Origin: Marinobacter sp.
GTDB taxonomy: Bacteria; Pseudomonadota; Gammaproteobacteria; Pseudomonadales; Oleiphilaceae
Direction of reading: 5' to 3'
DNA: 64,000 nt
Assembly: GCA_022565395.1 (NCBI GenBank)
Contig: JAIUMV010000002.1
Span: 186,001 to 250,000 of the forward strand
Shown: positions 1-8,583 of the stretch, in pieces
Layout: every line of letters begins with the position of its first letter
Position numbering within the stretch: the stretch's first letter is position 1
Made by a program: the position numbers and the translations under genes
The notes under the pieces: model-generated
Database searches by the model: none
Seen by the model: only the letters and a program-made list of their open reading frames with translations
Told to the model about the DNA's origin: nothing

Positions 1-426
1 GGGCAAAGTTGTAATCGCAGGCGCACAAACTGCGTAGACCATTTTAACTACGTACCAGTACTCACACTGGGCCTTCTGGAATCCGCACGTATCACTGCAG
101 CAGGCTATGACTCAGGCAGCTTCTCTGTCGGCAGCACCTGTTCTGGTGCGGCCTGTAACCTGAATAACAATATCTGGGACGTGACCCATACCTTTGCTGA
201 TACCGCAGAAGGCCTGGCCTTGCTGCAGAGCAGCGGTGTGTTTGAGGTGTCGTTGGCAGCCATGACTGGCGATTTCTTTGTCCGCCACGCCAACCTGACT
301 GTCACCGGTATCAAAGGTGGCTTGAAAACACTGGCGGTCAGCGAGCCTGGCACAGCCGGTATGTTGCTGATGGGGCTTTCAGCGCTGGTTATCATGCGCA
401 GAAAAGCCGCGAAAGCAACCAGCTAA
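1..426 (+). CDS. PEP-CTERM sorting domain protein, 3' part only
   Basis: The reading frame is open from the first base and ends with taa at 424-426, so the 5' part lies outside the window. The C-terminus has the layout of an exosortase substrate: a VSEPGT motif (variant of VPEPGT), a hydrophobic helix (about MLLMGLSALVIM) and a basic tail (RRKAAK). Such proteins are exported, handled by exosortase and linked to exopolysaccharide in biofilm formers. No exosortase is in this window. The first 50 or so codons read less like protein than the rest, and a second frame reads plausibly over bases 2-34, so a frameshift near the edge is possible. The last 80 codons are secure. Confidence 0.7.
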   Translation, partial: GQSCNRRRTNCVDHFNYVPVLTLGLLESARITAAGYDSGSFSVGSTCSGAACNLNNNIWDVTHTFADTAEGLALLQSSGVFEVSLAAMTGDFFVRHANLTVTGIKGGLKTLAVSEPGTAGMLLMGLSALVIMRRKAAKATS

Positions 427-437
427 CGGATGTAGAG

Positions 438-476
438 GAAAAGCCCCCGCACGAAAGTCCGGGGGCTTTTCTTTTT
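438..476 (+). terminator. Rho-independent terminator
   Basis: A 12-bp perfect stem (GAAAAGCCCCCG at 438-449 with CGGGGGCTTTTC at 460-471) is followed by five T residues, 12 bases after the PEP-CTERM stop codon. The A-rich left arm lets it also work for leftward transcripts ending at 497. Confidence 0.9.
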
Positions 477-496
477 AGCCTGGCTGTCAGTTTCTT

Positions 497-1177
497 TTAC
501 AACCCCAGCCAACGAACGATCGCTGGTCGAGCGCGAATAACGGCCCCCATTGGCCTGCTTGTTCTGACAATTTCCGATAATTGCGCAGCAACAGCGATAT
601 CCGCAATACACTTGTGCTCACCTACCAGCCAGCCCGACGGCTCGAGTGCATGCTCGATACGATCAAGGTGCCGATGAAACTCAGCTTCTACATCCGCTGC
701 CGCCATGCGTCCGAGCCCCTGGAAATAGAGCTGGCTTTTCAATGCGGCCTTGAGCAAAGGTTTGGCAATATACCTCTCATGTGCAGGTCGCCCCTGGACG
801 CTGATGGCCACGGCTTCATCCAGTGCCGCGGCATCATTCACCCGAAAGTACACTTCGTACCAGTACAAAAGCTCGTCTGCCCAATCCTCCCAGAGCTCAG
901 CCAACACACGTTGTGATAGGTCCTTTGGATACAGCGCCGGCCGATCCGGGTAGGCGTCATCCAGGTAGCGTGCTATCCGTGTGCTGTCCTGTATGCACAT
1001 GCCGTCAATGTCCAGCACCGGCAGCTTGCCAGCCTTCGACAGTTTTTGCGCCTTGGCCGCCTGTAAGCCGTTGTAGTCCACAGTGCTGTACTCAATGCCT
1101 TTGAACTTCAGTGCCATGGCAACTTTCTGGCAGAACGGCGAAATCTCAAATTGATGCAGGACAACGGCTGAACTCAT
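497..1177 (-). CDS. Glutathione S-transferase family protein
   Basis: A 226-residue cytosolic GST. The thioredoxin-like N-terminal domain (about 1-80) has SPFC at 13-16, the LPVL cis-proline segment at 52-55 and the glutathione gamma-glutamyl contact QDST at 63-66; the rest is the all-helical C-terminal domain. The family conjugates glutathione to electrophiles or isomerises substrates; the substrate cannot be read from sequence. SPFC has a cysteine where Ser/Tyr classes have their catalytic residue, which suggests a beta/omega-like or thiol-transfer chemistry (inference). It follows the thioesterase gene by 19 bp on the same strand, so co-transcription is likely. Confidence 0.85.
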   Translation of the reverse strand: MSSAVVLHQFEISPFCQKVAMALKFKGIEYSTVDYNGLQAAKAQKLSKAGKLPVLDIDGMCIQDSTRIARYLDDAYPDRPALYPKDLSQRVLAELWEDWADELLYWYEVYFRVNDAAALDEAVAISVQGRPAHERYIAKPLLKAALKSQLYFQGLGRMAAADVEAEFHRHLDRIEHALEPSGWLVGEHKCIADIAVAAQLSEIVRTSRPMGAVIRARPAIVRWLGL

Positions 1178-1196
1178 AAGGGGCTCCGCAAAGGGC

Positions 1197-1631
1197 TTAA
1201 CGAATGATCATATTGGTTGCTGTTGCGTGGGCGTATAGTTTACCGGCTTCGTCACGAATAGTACCTTCGGAAATCACCAGTGACCGGCCTACGTTAATCA
1301 CTTTACCTTCGGCAATCATCCGGGTTTCAAAGGGAATGGGCCTGCACATCTTGACGTTCAGATCTGTTGTGCCGTAGCCCTCACCAGCCTGCAATACGGT
1401 GTGGGTGGCACAACCCGTGACTGAATCCAGCACCGTGGCAGCGAAGCCTCCGTGGACACCCCCTAACGGATTGGTGTGGCTTGCATCTGCAGTGGCCATA
1501 AAGACCACCCTGCCCTCGTCCACTTCGGCGGGTTCCATGGGTATTGTCTTGGCGATGCCCGGCGTCGGGAAAAGTCCTTTGGCGAAGGCCTGCATGATTT
1601 CAAGACCTGTCATTTTTTTGGGATCAATCAT
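1197..1631 (-). CDS. PaaI-type hotdog-fold thioesterase
   Basis: A 144-residue single hotdog domain. The stretch at residues 57-70 (GGVHGGFAATVLDS) is the PaaI/YdiI thioesterase signature, with the helix-start HGG and a likely catalytic Asp at its end. Family members hydrolyse acyl-CoA or aryl-CoA thioesters in the cytoplasm. It lies between a GST gene (19 bp downstream) and a ferritin-like hydrolase gene (24 bp upstream) on the same strand, which suggests a small detoxification or fatty-acid salvage operon. The substrate is unknown. Confidence 0.85.
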   Translation of the reverse strand: MIDPKKMTGLEIMQAFAKGLFPTPGIAKTIPMEPAEVDEGRVVFMATADASHTNPLGGVHGGFAATVLDSVTGCATHTVLQAGEGYGTTDLNVKMCRPIPFETRMIAEGKVINVGRSLVISEGTIRDEAGKLYAHATATNMIIR

Positions 1632-1655
1632 TTCCAGTTCCTCTCAAGTGGGCGC

Positions 1656-2501
1656 TCAGTGCGCTTTGGTATCTTCAGGCGCTAACCCGATCAGCTGCTT
1701 GGCTTGCGCAACAACCTCTGAGATGTCCACATCATCAGGATGAAAGTTATATCGGTAGTACGCCATAAATTGCGGAATAAAGGTTTTGTAGTGCTGCCCG
1801 GCAAAACTGGCAAACCTTTTCCAGGTGGCGAAGTTAAACAGCTGCTTGTCCCGTTTCATAAGCACGACATGATAAACCGTGCTCATCATGGTAATCAGCG
1901 CCAGGCTGAAGGTAAAAATGGTAACCCTTGGCAAGTACGCCCCCAGGCCCTGGCCGTAAAGATGTTGGTACAGGTCAAAGGCAACCGCCTTATGCTCGGT
2001 TTCTTCAATACTGTGCCATAGCCAGAGGTTTCTGACGGTCTCATCCCGCATTTGTGTGTGGGTGCTTCTCATCATGGTTTCCACCAGTACTGCGGTGTAG
2101 TGTTCCAGCCCCACCGTTACCAGCAGATTCCATTTCTTTGGAAACAGATTCTCAATCGTCTTGAGCACAATACCTGTCGCCCGCTCCAGAGATTCGGGAT
2201 CCAGCCCATAACGCTGAGCACTCACGTGAAATGCCTGATGCTCCTTCGAGTGCATGGCTTCCTGACCAATAAAAGCACCAATGTCACGATCAAGCTCAGG
2301 GTTGTCCTTGGCGCCGGATCGCAATGCGCGCACCGAGCGCACGAAATAGGACTCACCCTCCGGGAACAGGGTTGAAAGCCCCGTGAAGAAATGCGTCAGA
2401 GACGGCTCGTCATCACACCAGTATTTAGGCATCTCATCGAATTCATAATCCATTCGGCGCACAGGGAATGACGCGGCTTGCTTGTTGCTGATGGTAGACA
2501 T
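1656..2501 (-). CDS. Metal-dependent hydrolase family (COG3687/PF10118), ferritin-like
   Basis: A 281-residue protein of the family annotated as predicted metal-dependent hydrolase. The start at 2501 (MSTISNKQ) is preferred over one 39 bases upstream, because the family begins near this point. Candidate di-metal ligands resemble a ferritin-like site: EAMH at about 81-84, GLEH at about 132-134 and EETEH at about 166-170. A hydrophobic stretch in the C-terminal half suggests membrane association. No reaction is proven for the family, and the motif pattern would fit a di-iron oxygenase or desaturase-like enzyme as well as a hydrolase. It heads the leftward thioesterase/GST group, divergent from the HxlR gene at 2650. 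Confidence 0.75.
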   Translation of the reverse strand: MSTISNKQAASFPVRRMDYEFDEMPKYWCDDEPSLTHFFTGLSTLFPEGESYFVRSVRALRSGAKDNPELDRDIGAFIGQEAMHSKEHQAFHVSAQRYGLDPESLERATGIVLKTIENLFPKKWNLLVTVGLEHYTAVLVETMMRSTHTQMRDETVRNLWLWHSIEETEHKAVAFDLYQHLYGQGLGAYLPRVTIFTFSLALITMMSTVYHVVLMKRDKQLFNFATWKRFASFAGQHYKTFIPQFMAYYRYNFHPDDVDISEVVAQAKQLIGLAPEDTKAH

Positions 2502-2649
2502 AGTGTACCTCTCATAGGTTCTAAATTGGAACTCACGCAAGAGACGTTACCCTGTGCTACACTTTGACTCAATTCCTTTTTAGAACCTGCTCGAAGATTG
2601 TCCCAATCTGAACGACAGGAAACCCAGCCCCCAGCGCGAAGGTGTAGAG

Positions 2650-3102
2650 ATGAAATGGCACGAACTTGGAGAGATGAACTGCCCGGTGGCTCGCAGCCTG
2701 TCTATTCTGGGTGACCGGTGGACACTGCTGATTATCCGCAATGCCTTTATGCGGACCCGGCGCTTTGATGACTTTCAGAAGCAACTGGGCATTACCCGCC
2801 ACCTGCTTTCCGACAGGCTAAACAGGCTGGTGGAGAAAAACATTTTTGCCAAGGTGCTATATCAGGAGGCGCCGAAACGCTACGAGTATCGGCTGACAGA
2901 ATCTGGCATGGCGTTGTATCCGGTCATTCTGGTGCTCACCAAGTGGGGTAATACCTGGCTGAACGAAGAAGGCAGCCACCCAGCACTGGAGTTCATCCAT
3001 AAACCCTGCGGGCACAAAACCGACCCGCAGTTGGTCTGTTCAGAATGTGGGGAAGAGTTGCATGCAAAAGCCATGATACCGGTGCTGGAACAAGCCAAAT
3101 GA
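2650..3102 (+). CDS. HxlR family transcriptional regulator
   Basis: A 150-residue DNA-binding protein. The HxlR winged helix-turn-helix covers about residues 10-100: CPVARSLSILGDRWTLLII, then FDDFQKQLGITRHLLSDRL, then the wing around KRYEYRLTESG. After it comes a short cysteine-containing tail (CGHKTDPQLVCSECGEEL) that looks like a small metal- or redox-responsive knuckle. HxlR proteins are homodimers that often sense aldehydes, quinones or disulfide stress. It is divergent from the hydrolase/thioesterase/GST group with about 150 bp between, so it probably controls that group (inference). Confidence 0.85.
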   Translation: MKWHELGEMNCPVARSLSILGDRWTLLIIRNAFMRTRRFDDFQKQLGITRHLLSDRLNRLVEKNIFAKVLYQEAPKRYEYRLTESGMALYPVILVLTKWGNTWLNEEGSHPALEFIHKPCGHKTDPQLVCSECGEELHAKAMIPVLEQAK

Positions 3103-3228
3103 GCGCGGCTTGATCCAATCAGGGCACCCGCCAGGGCTGGCGAAACCAAAGTGCTACCATGCCAATAAAAAGACTGTTTTGCCGAATTTGCGCCGCAGGC
3201 CGAATAACCGTGAGGACAGTTTGGAGTC

Positions 3229-4143
3229 TCAGGCGAATATAAAAAATACAGTCCCCAAAATGGCGGCGGGCACGACCCAGTCCCAAAGAAGACGTTTAGA
3301 CCAGCGCTCACCTTCAGTTGTTTCCGTCAGCACGGTATTAATGTGAAGCGAGTGAGCGACTTCATTGAAATGGCGTTCATAGTTTTCATTATCCGGCAGG
3401 TACCACGATTCCGGTTGGTCGATGTAACGAGCTGGTATTCGCGCCACGCCATAGCCGCCGGTCAGACTGAAGCTAGGAACTTCGTGTTCATAATACTCCG
3501 GGTGGACAAGCTGTAGTTCATCCAGCACGGCCAGATCATCCGTGCTATCCAGAGGCATGCTATCCATTGACACGCACATGTAATCATCGCCTTGTTGACC
3601 CACCACAAGCACCGGGCACTCCATCACCCGATCCCCGGCACCAGGGCACGAGAAGCGCGCCAGAAGGGGAAAGCGGTTGCCTTGGCGATCTACGTAATAG
3701 TCCGCTTTGTCATCACCGGGCACCACATACCTTGGGCAAAACAGCATCTCGGGGATTTCGGTGGCTAAAAATCCCGGCGAAATGTCCCGCAGCTTATCAG
3801 CCCATATCAGTGCCAATGCCAGTTGACGAACCAGGTGAGCATACATACCCGCTGGCAATGGGTATCGACCAGGTTTGAGGGGTATGCCGCTGGCGGCCAG
3901 CCATTCAGACTCCACATAGCAGCCCATTGTGGGCGTGCGAAAAGCAAAGCCGTCGCCGCTGGATTCAATGAAGGCAAGAAACTCACAATGGGCGAGCAGC
4001 GGTGGCCGCTTTCGCTTTCTGGATGCCATGAGGCGGAATTTCAGCCTGGCTTCAGAGCCGAGCAATGCAATGATGTCTTGCTCAATCTCAGCGAGGCGGG
4101 CAGAAAAAGCTACGGGATAGTCCTTTAACATCAAGCGATCCAT
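3229..4143 (-). CDS. Hypothetical protein with C-terminal membrane anchor
   Basis: A 304-residue protein not assigned to a confident family. Most of it is soluble and has a composition like the SapC-type proteins found near surface-layer and peptide genes (short motifs with G-Y-G-V-A-R and D-Q-P-E-S), but that link is weak. The last 20 or so residues (WDWVVPAAILGTVFFIFA) form a single hydrophobic segment at the extreme end with no signal peptide, the layout of a tail-anchored inner-membrane protein facing the cytoplasm. It is monocistronic, convergent with the HxlR gene and followed upstream by the end of the urt operon. The start at 4143 could instead be 4131. Confidence 0.6.
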   Translation of the reverse strand: MDRLMLKDYPVAFSARLAEIEQDIIALLGSEARLKFRLMASRKRKRPPLLAHCEFLAFIESSGDGFAFRTPTMGCYVESEWLAASGIPLKPGRYPLPAGMYAHLVRQLALALIWADKLRDISPGFLATEIPEMLFCPRYVVPGDDKADYYVDRQGNRFPLLARFSCPGAGDRVMECPVLVVGQQGDDYMCVSMDSMPLDSTDDLAVLDELQLVHPEYYEHEVPSFSLTGGYGVARIPARYIDQPESWYLPDNENYERHFNEVAHSLHINTVLTETTEGERWSKRLLWDWVVPAAILGTVFFIFA

Positions 4144-4199
4144 GCAATGGGTTCAGTGTTCGGGCTGCTGTTCAAGCCCCTTTTCCGGTTGCCAGTATA

Positions 4200-4235
4200 C
4201 CAGCGCCACTCCCTATCCAGAAAGAGAGGCGCTGG
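4200..4235 (-). terminator. Hairpin after urtE, possible terminator
   Basis: Inverted arms CCAGCGCC (4200-4207) and GGCGCTGG (4228-4235) flank a 20-base loop just downstream of urtE. There is no U-tract, so it may be a 3'-end stabiliser rather than an intrinsic terminator. Confidence 0.35.
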
Positions 4236-4264
4236 CGCAGACTCAGCGTGGTGTCAACGTTGCG

Positions 4265-4960
4265 TCATACCGCCATATACCGCAACACCTCTTCATCCAC
4301 CATGTTAGCCGCCTCCCCGGCCATCACCACCCTGCCCCGGTCCATCACGGCAAAGTCATCCGCCAGGGCTTTGGCGAAGTCGAAATACTGCTCCACCAGC
4401 AGAATAGCCATTTCGCCGCGGTTGCGGAGCAGGCTGATGACTTCCTGGATGTCCTTGATGATGGAGGGCTGTATGCCTTCGGTGGGTTCGTCCAGCATCA
4501 GTAGCCGAGGCTGCATGACCATGGCACGGGCAATGGCCAGTTGCTGTTGCTGGCCGCCGGACAGGTCGCCTCCCCGGCGTTTGAGCATCTCCCGCAGCAC
4601 CGGAAAAAGGTCATAAATTTCGTCCGGCACTTTACGCTGCTGACGCGGTAACAAGCCAAAGCCGGTCTCCAGATTCTCCTTCACCGTCAGTTGCGAGAAG
4701 ATTTCCCGGCCCTGAGGGATCAGGGCAATCCCCCTGCGGGCACGGTCATGGGAGGCCAGTTTGGTGATGTCCTCCCCCTCCCAGAGCACCTGACCACTGC
4801 GCACCGGGTTCTGCCCGGCCAGGGTGCGCAGCAGGGTGGTCTTGCCTACTCCGTTGCGACCCAACAGGCTGGTGACCCGGCCCCGCTCCACGGTCAGATT
4901 GACCTTCCACAACGCCTGGCTGGCGCCGTAAAACACATCCAGATCTATGATTTCCAGCAT
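4265..4960 (-). CDS. urtE: Urea ABC transporter ATPase UrtE
   Basis: A 231-residue LivF-type ATPase of the high-affinity urea importer. It has Walker A GRNGVGKTT at 34-42, signature LSGGQ at 133-137 and Walker B LLMLDEP at 153-159. Length and the position as last gene after urtD match UrtE rather than a branched-chain amino-acid LivF, and the neighbouring urea carboxylase operon supports urea as substrate. Its start is 2 bp after the urtD stop, so the two ATPases are probably translationally coupled. Confidence 0.93.
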   Translation of the reverse strand: MLEIIDLDVFYGASQALWKVNLTVERGRVTSLLGRNGVGKTTLLRTLAGQNPVRSGQVLWEGEDITKLASHDRARRGIALIPQGREIFSQLTVKENLETGFGLLPRQQRKVPDEIYDLFPVLREMLKRRGGDLSGGQQQQLAIARAMVMQPRLLMLDEPTEGIQPSIIKDIQEVISLLRNRGEMAILLVEQYFDFAKALADDFAVMDRGRVVMAGEAANMVDEEVLRYMAV

Positions 4961-4962
4961 GA

Positions 4963-5724
4963 TTACCGCCCCAGGTAAACGTCGATGACTTTCTGGTTTT
5001 TCTGTACCTGATCCAGCGTGCCTTCAGCCAGCACAGAGCCTTCATGCAACACCGTCACCTTGCAGTTGAGGGCGCGGATAAAGGTCATGTCGTGCTCCAC
5101 CACCACCAGTGAATAGTGCTGGGCCAGTTCTTTGAACAGTTCGGCGGTGCGCTCGGTTTCCGCATCGGTCATGCCTGCAGCTGGCTCGTCAATCAGCAGT
5201 ACCTTGGGCTCCTGAGCCAGCAGCATGCCGATCTCCAGCCACTGCTTCTGGCCATGGGACAGACTACCCGCCACCGTATCAGGCTGATCCTGCAGCCGCA
5301 CCAATGCCAGTAGCTCGTCAATGCGCTGGCTCTGTGCCGCGCTGCGCTTGAAGAACAGATTGGCCCAATTGCCTCGCTGGCCGGTGATGGCCAGCTCCAG
5401 GTTTTCATAGACGGTGAGGGTTTCTATCACGCTCGGCTTCTGGAACTTGCGACCGATCCCCAGGTTGGCGATTTGAGCCTCGTCATGCTTGGTAAGATCA
5501 ATACTGCCATCAAATTCCACCACACCTTCATCGGGGCGGGTTTTGCCGGTAATCACATCCATCATGGTGGTTTTGCCGGCACCGTTGGGGCCGATGATGG
5601 CGCGCATTTCGCCCCGGTTCAGAATCAGCGAGAGATTATTGAGGGCTTTGAAGCCGTCAAAGCTGACCGACACGCCATCCACGTACAGCACCACGTCTTT
5701 TTCGATATGCTTGGGTTTCATCAC
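4963..5724 (-). CDS. urtD: Urea ABC transporter ATPase UrtD
   Basis: A 253-residue LivG-type ATPase. It has Walker A GPNGAGKTT at 45-53, signature LSHGQ at 155-159 (His in place of the usual Gly, common in UrtD) and Walker B VLLIDEP at 175-181. It pairs with UrtE to drive urea import through UrtBC. Its ATG overlaps the urtC stop by 4 bp (ATGA at 5721-5724), a sign of coupled translation. Confidence 0.94.
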   Translation of the reverse strand: MMKPKHIEKDVVLYVDGVSVSFDGFKALNNLSLILNRGEMRAIIGPNGAGKTTMMDVITGKTRPDEGVVEFDGSIDLTKHDEAQIANLGIGRKFQKPSVIETLTVYENLELAITGQRGNWANLFFKRSAAQSQRIDELLALVRLQDQPDTVAGSLSHGQKQWLEIGMLLAQEPKVLLIDEPAAGMTDAETERTAELFKELAQHYSLVVVEHDMTFIRALNCKVTVLHEGSVLAEGTLDQVQKNQKVIDVYLGR

Positions 5725-6875
5725 GCACCTCCCTGGCTGGCAGTGCCATCACCCGGCTTCTGATAGCCCCTGCGGATGGCAATGTAATCTTTCACCTGCC
5801 CCCAGACGCCCACCAGCCCTTTGGGCATGAACAAGGTGGTGACCACGAACAAGGCCCCCAGGAAGAACAGCCACATATCCGGGTAGTGGCTGGTGAACCA
5901 GGTTTTCAAGTAGTTCACCACAATCGCCCCGAGTACCGCACCGTAAAGCGTGCCGCGACCGCCCACTGCGACCCAGACAATGATCTCAATGGACTGGATG
6001 GGCGAAAACTCCGACGGGTTGATGATGCCCACCTGGGGCACATAGAGAATGCCTGCAATAGCCGCAATCATCGCGGAAGCAACAAAGGCGAAGGTCTTCA
6101 CCCACTCGACCCGGTAGCCAAGAAAACGGGTGCGAGATTCGGCGTCCCTGACCGCAACCATCGTTCGCCCCAACCGGGAGTTCACGATATACCGACAGAC
6201 CAGGTAGGCGATGATCAGCAACAGGCCGGAGGCAAAGAACAACGCCGCCCGTACACCACTGCTCTGCAGGCTGAAGCCGAGGATATCGCGGAAGTCCGTC
6301 AGGCCGTTATTGCCGCCAAAGCCCATCTCATTGCGGAAGAACGCCAGCATCAGCGAGAAGGTCAGCGCCTGGGTGATGATGGACAGATACACCCCCGTCA
6401 CCCGGGAGCGGAAGGCCAGCCAGCCGAACACGAAGGCCAGCAAACCGGGCACCAGGACCGCCATGATCATGGCAAACCAGAACATGTCCATGCCCAACCA
6501 GAACCAGGGCAGCTTTTCGTAGCTCAGGAACACCATGAAGTCAGGCAGTACCGGGTCGCCGTAGACGCCCCGATCACCAATCTGGCGCATCAGGTACATT
6601 CCCATGCCGTAGCCGCCCAGGGCAAAGAAGGCACCGTGGCCCAGGCTGAGAATACCGCAGTAGCCCCACACCAGATCCACCGCCAGGGCCAGCATGCCGT
6701 AGCACAGGTACTTGCCCCACAGGGTCAGGGTGTAGCTGGACACGTAGAACATGGAGTCCGACGGCAACAGCAGGTGCGCCAATGGCATGTAGATGGACAG
6801 GGCCAGAATCACCAGCAGCAGCCGCTGGCCCCCTTTGTCTTCAGTCAGAAATTGCGTGATAGGTCCTGCTTTCAT
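5721..6875 (-). CDS. urtC: Urea ABC transporter permease UrtC
   Basis: A 384-residue LivM-type inner-membrane permease with about ten hydrophobic segments, the first at residues 15-35. A long cytoplasmic loop near the middle and the conserved GGRGTLYGAVLGA segment towards the C-terminus contact the ATPases. It follows urtB by 3 bp. UrtB and UrtC together form the urea channel; the family and the gene order urtABCDE are unambiguous. Confidence 0.94.
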   Translation of the reverse strand: MKAGPITQFLTEDKGGQRLLLVILALSIYMPLAHLLLPSDSMFYVSSYTLTLWGKYLCYGMLALAVDLVWGYCGILSLGHGAFFALGGYGMGMYLMRQIGDRGVYGDPVLPDFMVFLSYEKLPWFWLGMDMFWFAMIMAVLVPGLLAFVFGWLAFRSRVTGVYLSIITQALTFSLMLAFFRNEMGFGGNNGLTDFRDILGFSLQSSGVRAALFFASGLLLIIAYLVCRYIVNSRLGRTMVAVRDAESRTRFLGYRVEWVKTFAFVASAMIAAIAGILYVPQVGIINPSEFSPIQSIEIIVWVAVGGRGTLYGAVLGAIVVNYLKTWFTSHYPDMWLFFLGALFVVTTLFMPKGLVGVWGQVKDYIAIRRGYQKPGDGTASQGGA

Positions 6876-6878
6876 GGC

Positions 6879-8474
6879 TTAATCCTCGACGGAACGTCCC
6901 TTGAGTGCGAACAGGCCCCGCGGTCGCTTCTGGATAAACAGAATCACCGCCACGAGGATCACAATCTTGGCCAGCACAGCGCCGGTCCAGGGCTCAATGA
7001 GCTTGTTGGTTATACCCAGTGACATAGCGCCCACCAGGGTACCCCAGAGGTTGCCGACACCACCGAAAACCACTACCAGGAAGGAGTCGATAATGTACTG
7101 CTGTCCCATGTTGGGACCGACATTGGTCAGCTGGCTCAGCGCCACACCGGCGATACCGGCAATGCCAGAGCCGAGACCAAAAGTCAGTGCGTCCACCCAG
7201 CCGGTACGTATACCCATGGCACTGGCCATACGGCGGTTCTGAGTCACCGCTCGCATCTGCAGGCCGAAGTGGGTTTTCTTCAGCAATACCATCAAGGCTG
7301 CCAGCACCAGCAAACTGAAAATGATGATGTAGAAGCGGTTATAGGTCAGTGCCAGCGCGCCGTTGATTTCAAAGGAGCCTGACATCCATTCCGGTGTGGT
7401 GACCTGCCGGTTCAGGGGGCTGAAGATACTGCGCACAGCCTGTTGCAGGATCAGACTGATACCGAAGGTGGCCAGCAGGGTTTCCAGCGGGCGACCGTAG
7501 AGGAAGCGAATTACGCCCCGTTCGATCAGAATGCCCACCAGCCCGGCCACCATAAAGGCGGCAGGTATGGCCACCAGAATGGAATACTCAATATGGTTCG
7601 GCATCATCAGCTGCACCACATAGGTGGTGTAGGCCCCCAGCATGATCATCTCGCCGTGGGCCATATTGATGACCCCCATCACGCCGAAAGTAATCGCCAG
7701 GCCGATGGCTGCCAGTAGCAGCACGGAGCCGAGACTGATGCCGTAATAGACATTCTCCGCCACCCGATTGACCTTCAGCAGCGTATCAATATCGCGCACT
7801 GAGCGCTGGGCAGCCTCGCGAACAGCCTCGTTCGGATCGTTCTCTGCCAAAGGCGTTAAGGAGCGCCGCACCACGGGTAGCAGGTCATTATCCAGCGTAT
7901 TGATGGCGGCCATACGCACCCGGGGGTCAGTGTCTTGCAGATCCATCAAGGCCAGGCCCATTTCAAGGTAGCGCCGGGTCGCTCGGGAACTTTCTACCTG
8001 CAGCCGTCCTTCAAACAGCGGCCGTAGCTCCTCATCAATCTGGCTCATCAGACGTCGGGCGGCATTGCGGCGATCGGTGGCCGTGCCTATCTCAAGCTGC
8101 AGTGCGGCACGCCGGGTACGCAGGTCGCTGCGAATGGCATTATTGACGTTAACCCGGCTAACCTCCCGCCGACCGGCCTCACCGAGAGACTCGCCGGTGT
8201 AGGGGTCTCGCAACTGGAACATGTTTCCGGACAGGCTCGCCAGCACCAGCTCACCGGTATCTCGACGAAAATGGAGATTGCCATCCAGGATGGCCTCAAA
8301 AATCACCAACGCGCGCGCATCGCCAGTGTCCGCAAGTTTTTGGACAACTTGTGCCTTCGCCGCCATGTTGTTACTGGTCAAGGGCTGGAGCAAGCGCTCA
8401 AAGTCATCTGCAAGAGCTGGTGTCCACAGCATCCAGGCCAATAGCATCAGGCTACCAAACCGTAACGCCTTCAT
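6879..8474 (-). CDS. urtB: Urea ABC transporter permease UrtB with N-terminal extension
   Basis: A 531-residue protein starting at MKALRFGSLMLL (8474), since this gives a clean signal-like N-terminus ending near ALADD. Residues about 20-230 form a soluble, helical, HEAT-like extension (VRMAAINTLDNDLLPVV and similar units) expected in the periplasm; the LivH-type permease domain follows from about residue 235 (ISLGSVLLLAAIGLAITFG). This long form is usual in proteobacterial UrtB and absent from shorter cyanobacterial ones. A 109-bp gap with a G+C-rich hairpin separates it from urtA. Confidence 0.92.
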   Translation of the reverse strand: MKALRFGSLMLLAWMLWTPALADDFERLLQPLTSNNMAAKAQVVQKLADTGDARALVIFEAILDGNLHFRRDTGELVLASLSGNMFQLRDPYTGESLGEAGRREVSRVNVNNAIRSDLRTRRAALQLEIGTATDRRNAARRLMSQIDEELRPLFEGRLQVESSRATRRYLEMGLALMDLQDTDPRVRMAAINTLDNDLLPVVRRSLTPLAENDPNEAVREAAQRSVRDIDTLLKVNRVAENVYYGISLGSVLLLAAIGLAITFGVMGVINMAHGEMIMLGAYTTYVVQLMMPNHIEYSILVAIPAAFMVAGLVGILIERGVIRFLYGRPLETLLATFGISLILQQAVRSIFSPLNRQVTTPEWMSGSFEINGALALTYNRFYIIIFSLLVLAALMVLLKKTHFGLQMRAVTQNRRMASAMGIRTGWVDALTFGLGSGIAGIAGVALSQLTNVGPNMGQQYIIDSFLVVVFGGVGNLWGTLVGAMSLGITNKLIEPWTGAVLAKIVILVAVILFIQKRPRGLFALKGRSVED

Positions 8475-8541
8475 GGTGTTATTCCTTACTCTAAAAGGGG
8501 GCGGCCACCCAGAGGGGGGGTGACCTTGCGTCATCATCAGA

Positions 8542-8558
8542 TGGGGCGTCCTGCCCCT
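8542..8558 (-). other. Intercistronic hairpin between urtA and urtB
   Basis: Arms GGGGC (8543-8547) and GCCCC (8553-8557) form a short stable stem just after the urtA stop codon. No T-tract follows, so full termination is unlikely. Such a structure commonly protects the binding-protein part of the message and helps set UrtA in excess over the permeases. Confidence 0.4.
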
Positions 8559-8583
8559 GACTTGTTCTTCCCTGCTGGATCAA

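Noticed and set aside
4191-4202. GTATAC-containing sequence near the end of the urt operon as another GntR operator
   Set aside because: The flanks differ from the twin palindromes at atzF, and it is downstream of urtE, so control of urt from here is unlikely.
5886-7022. Long plus-strand open frame opposite urtC
   Set aside because: His/Gln-rich shadow frame; urtC and urtB are unambiguous on the other strand.
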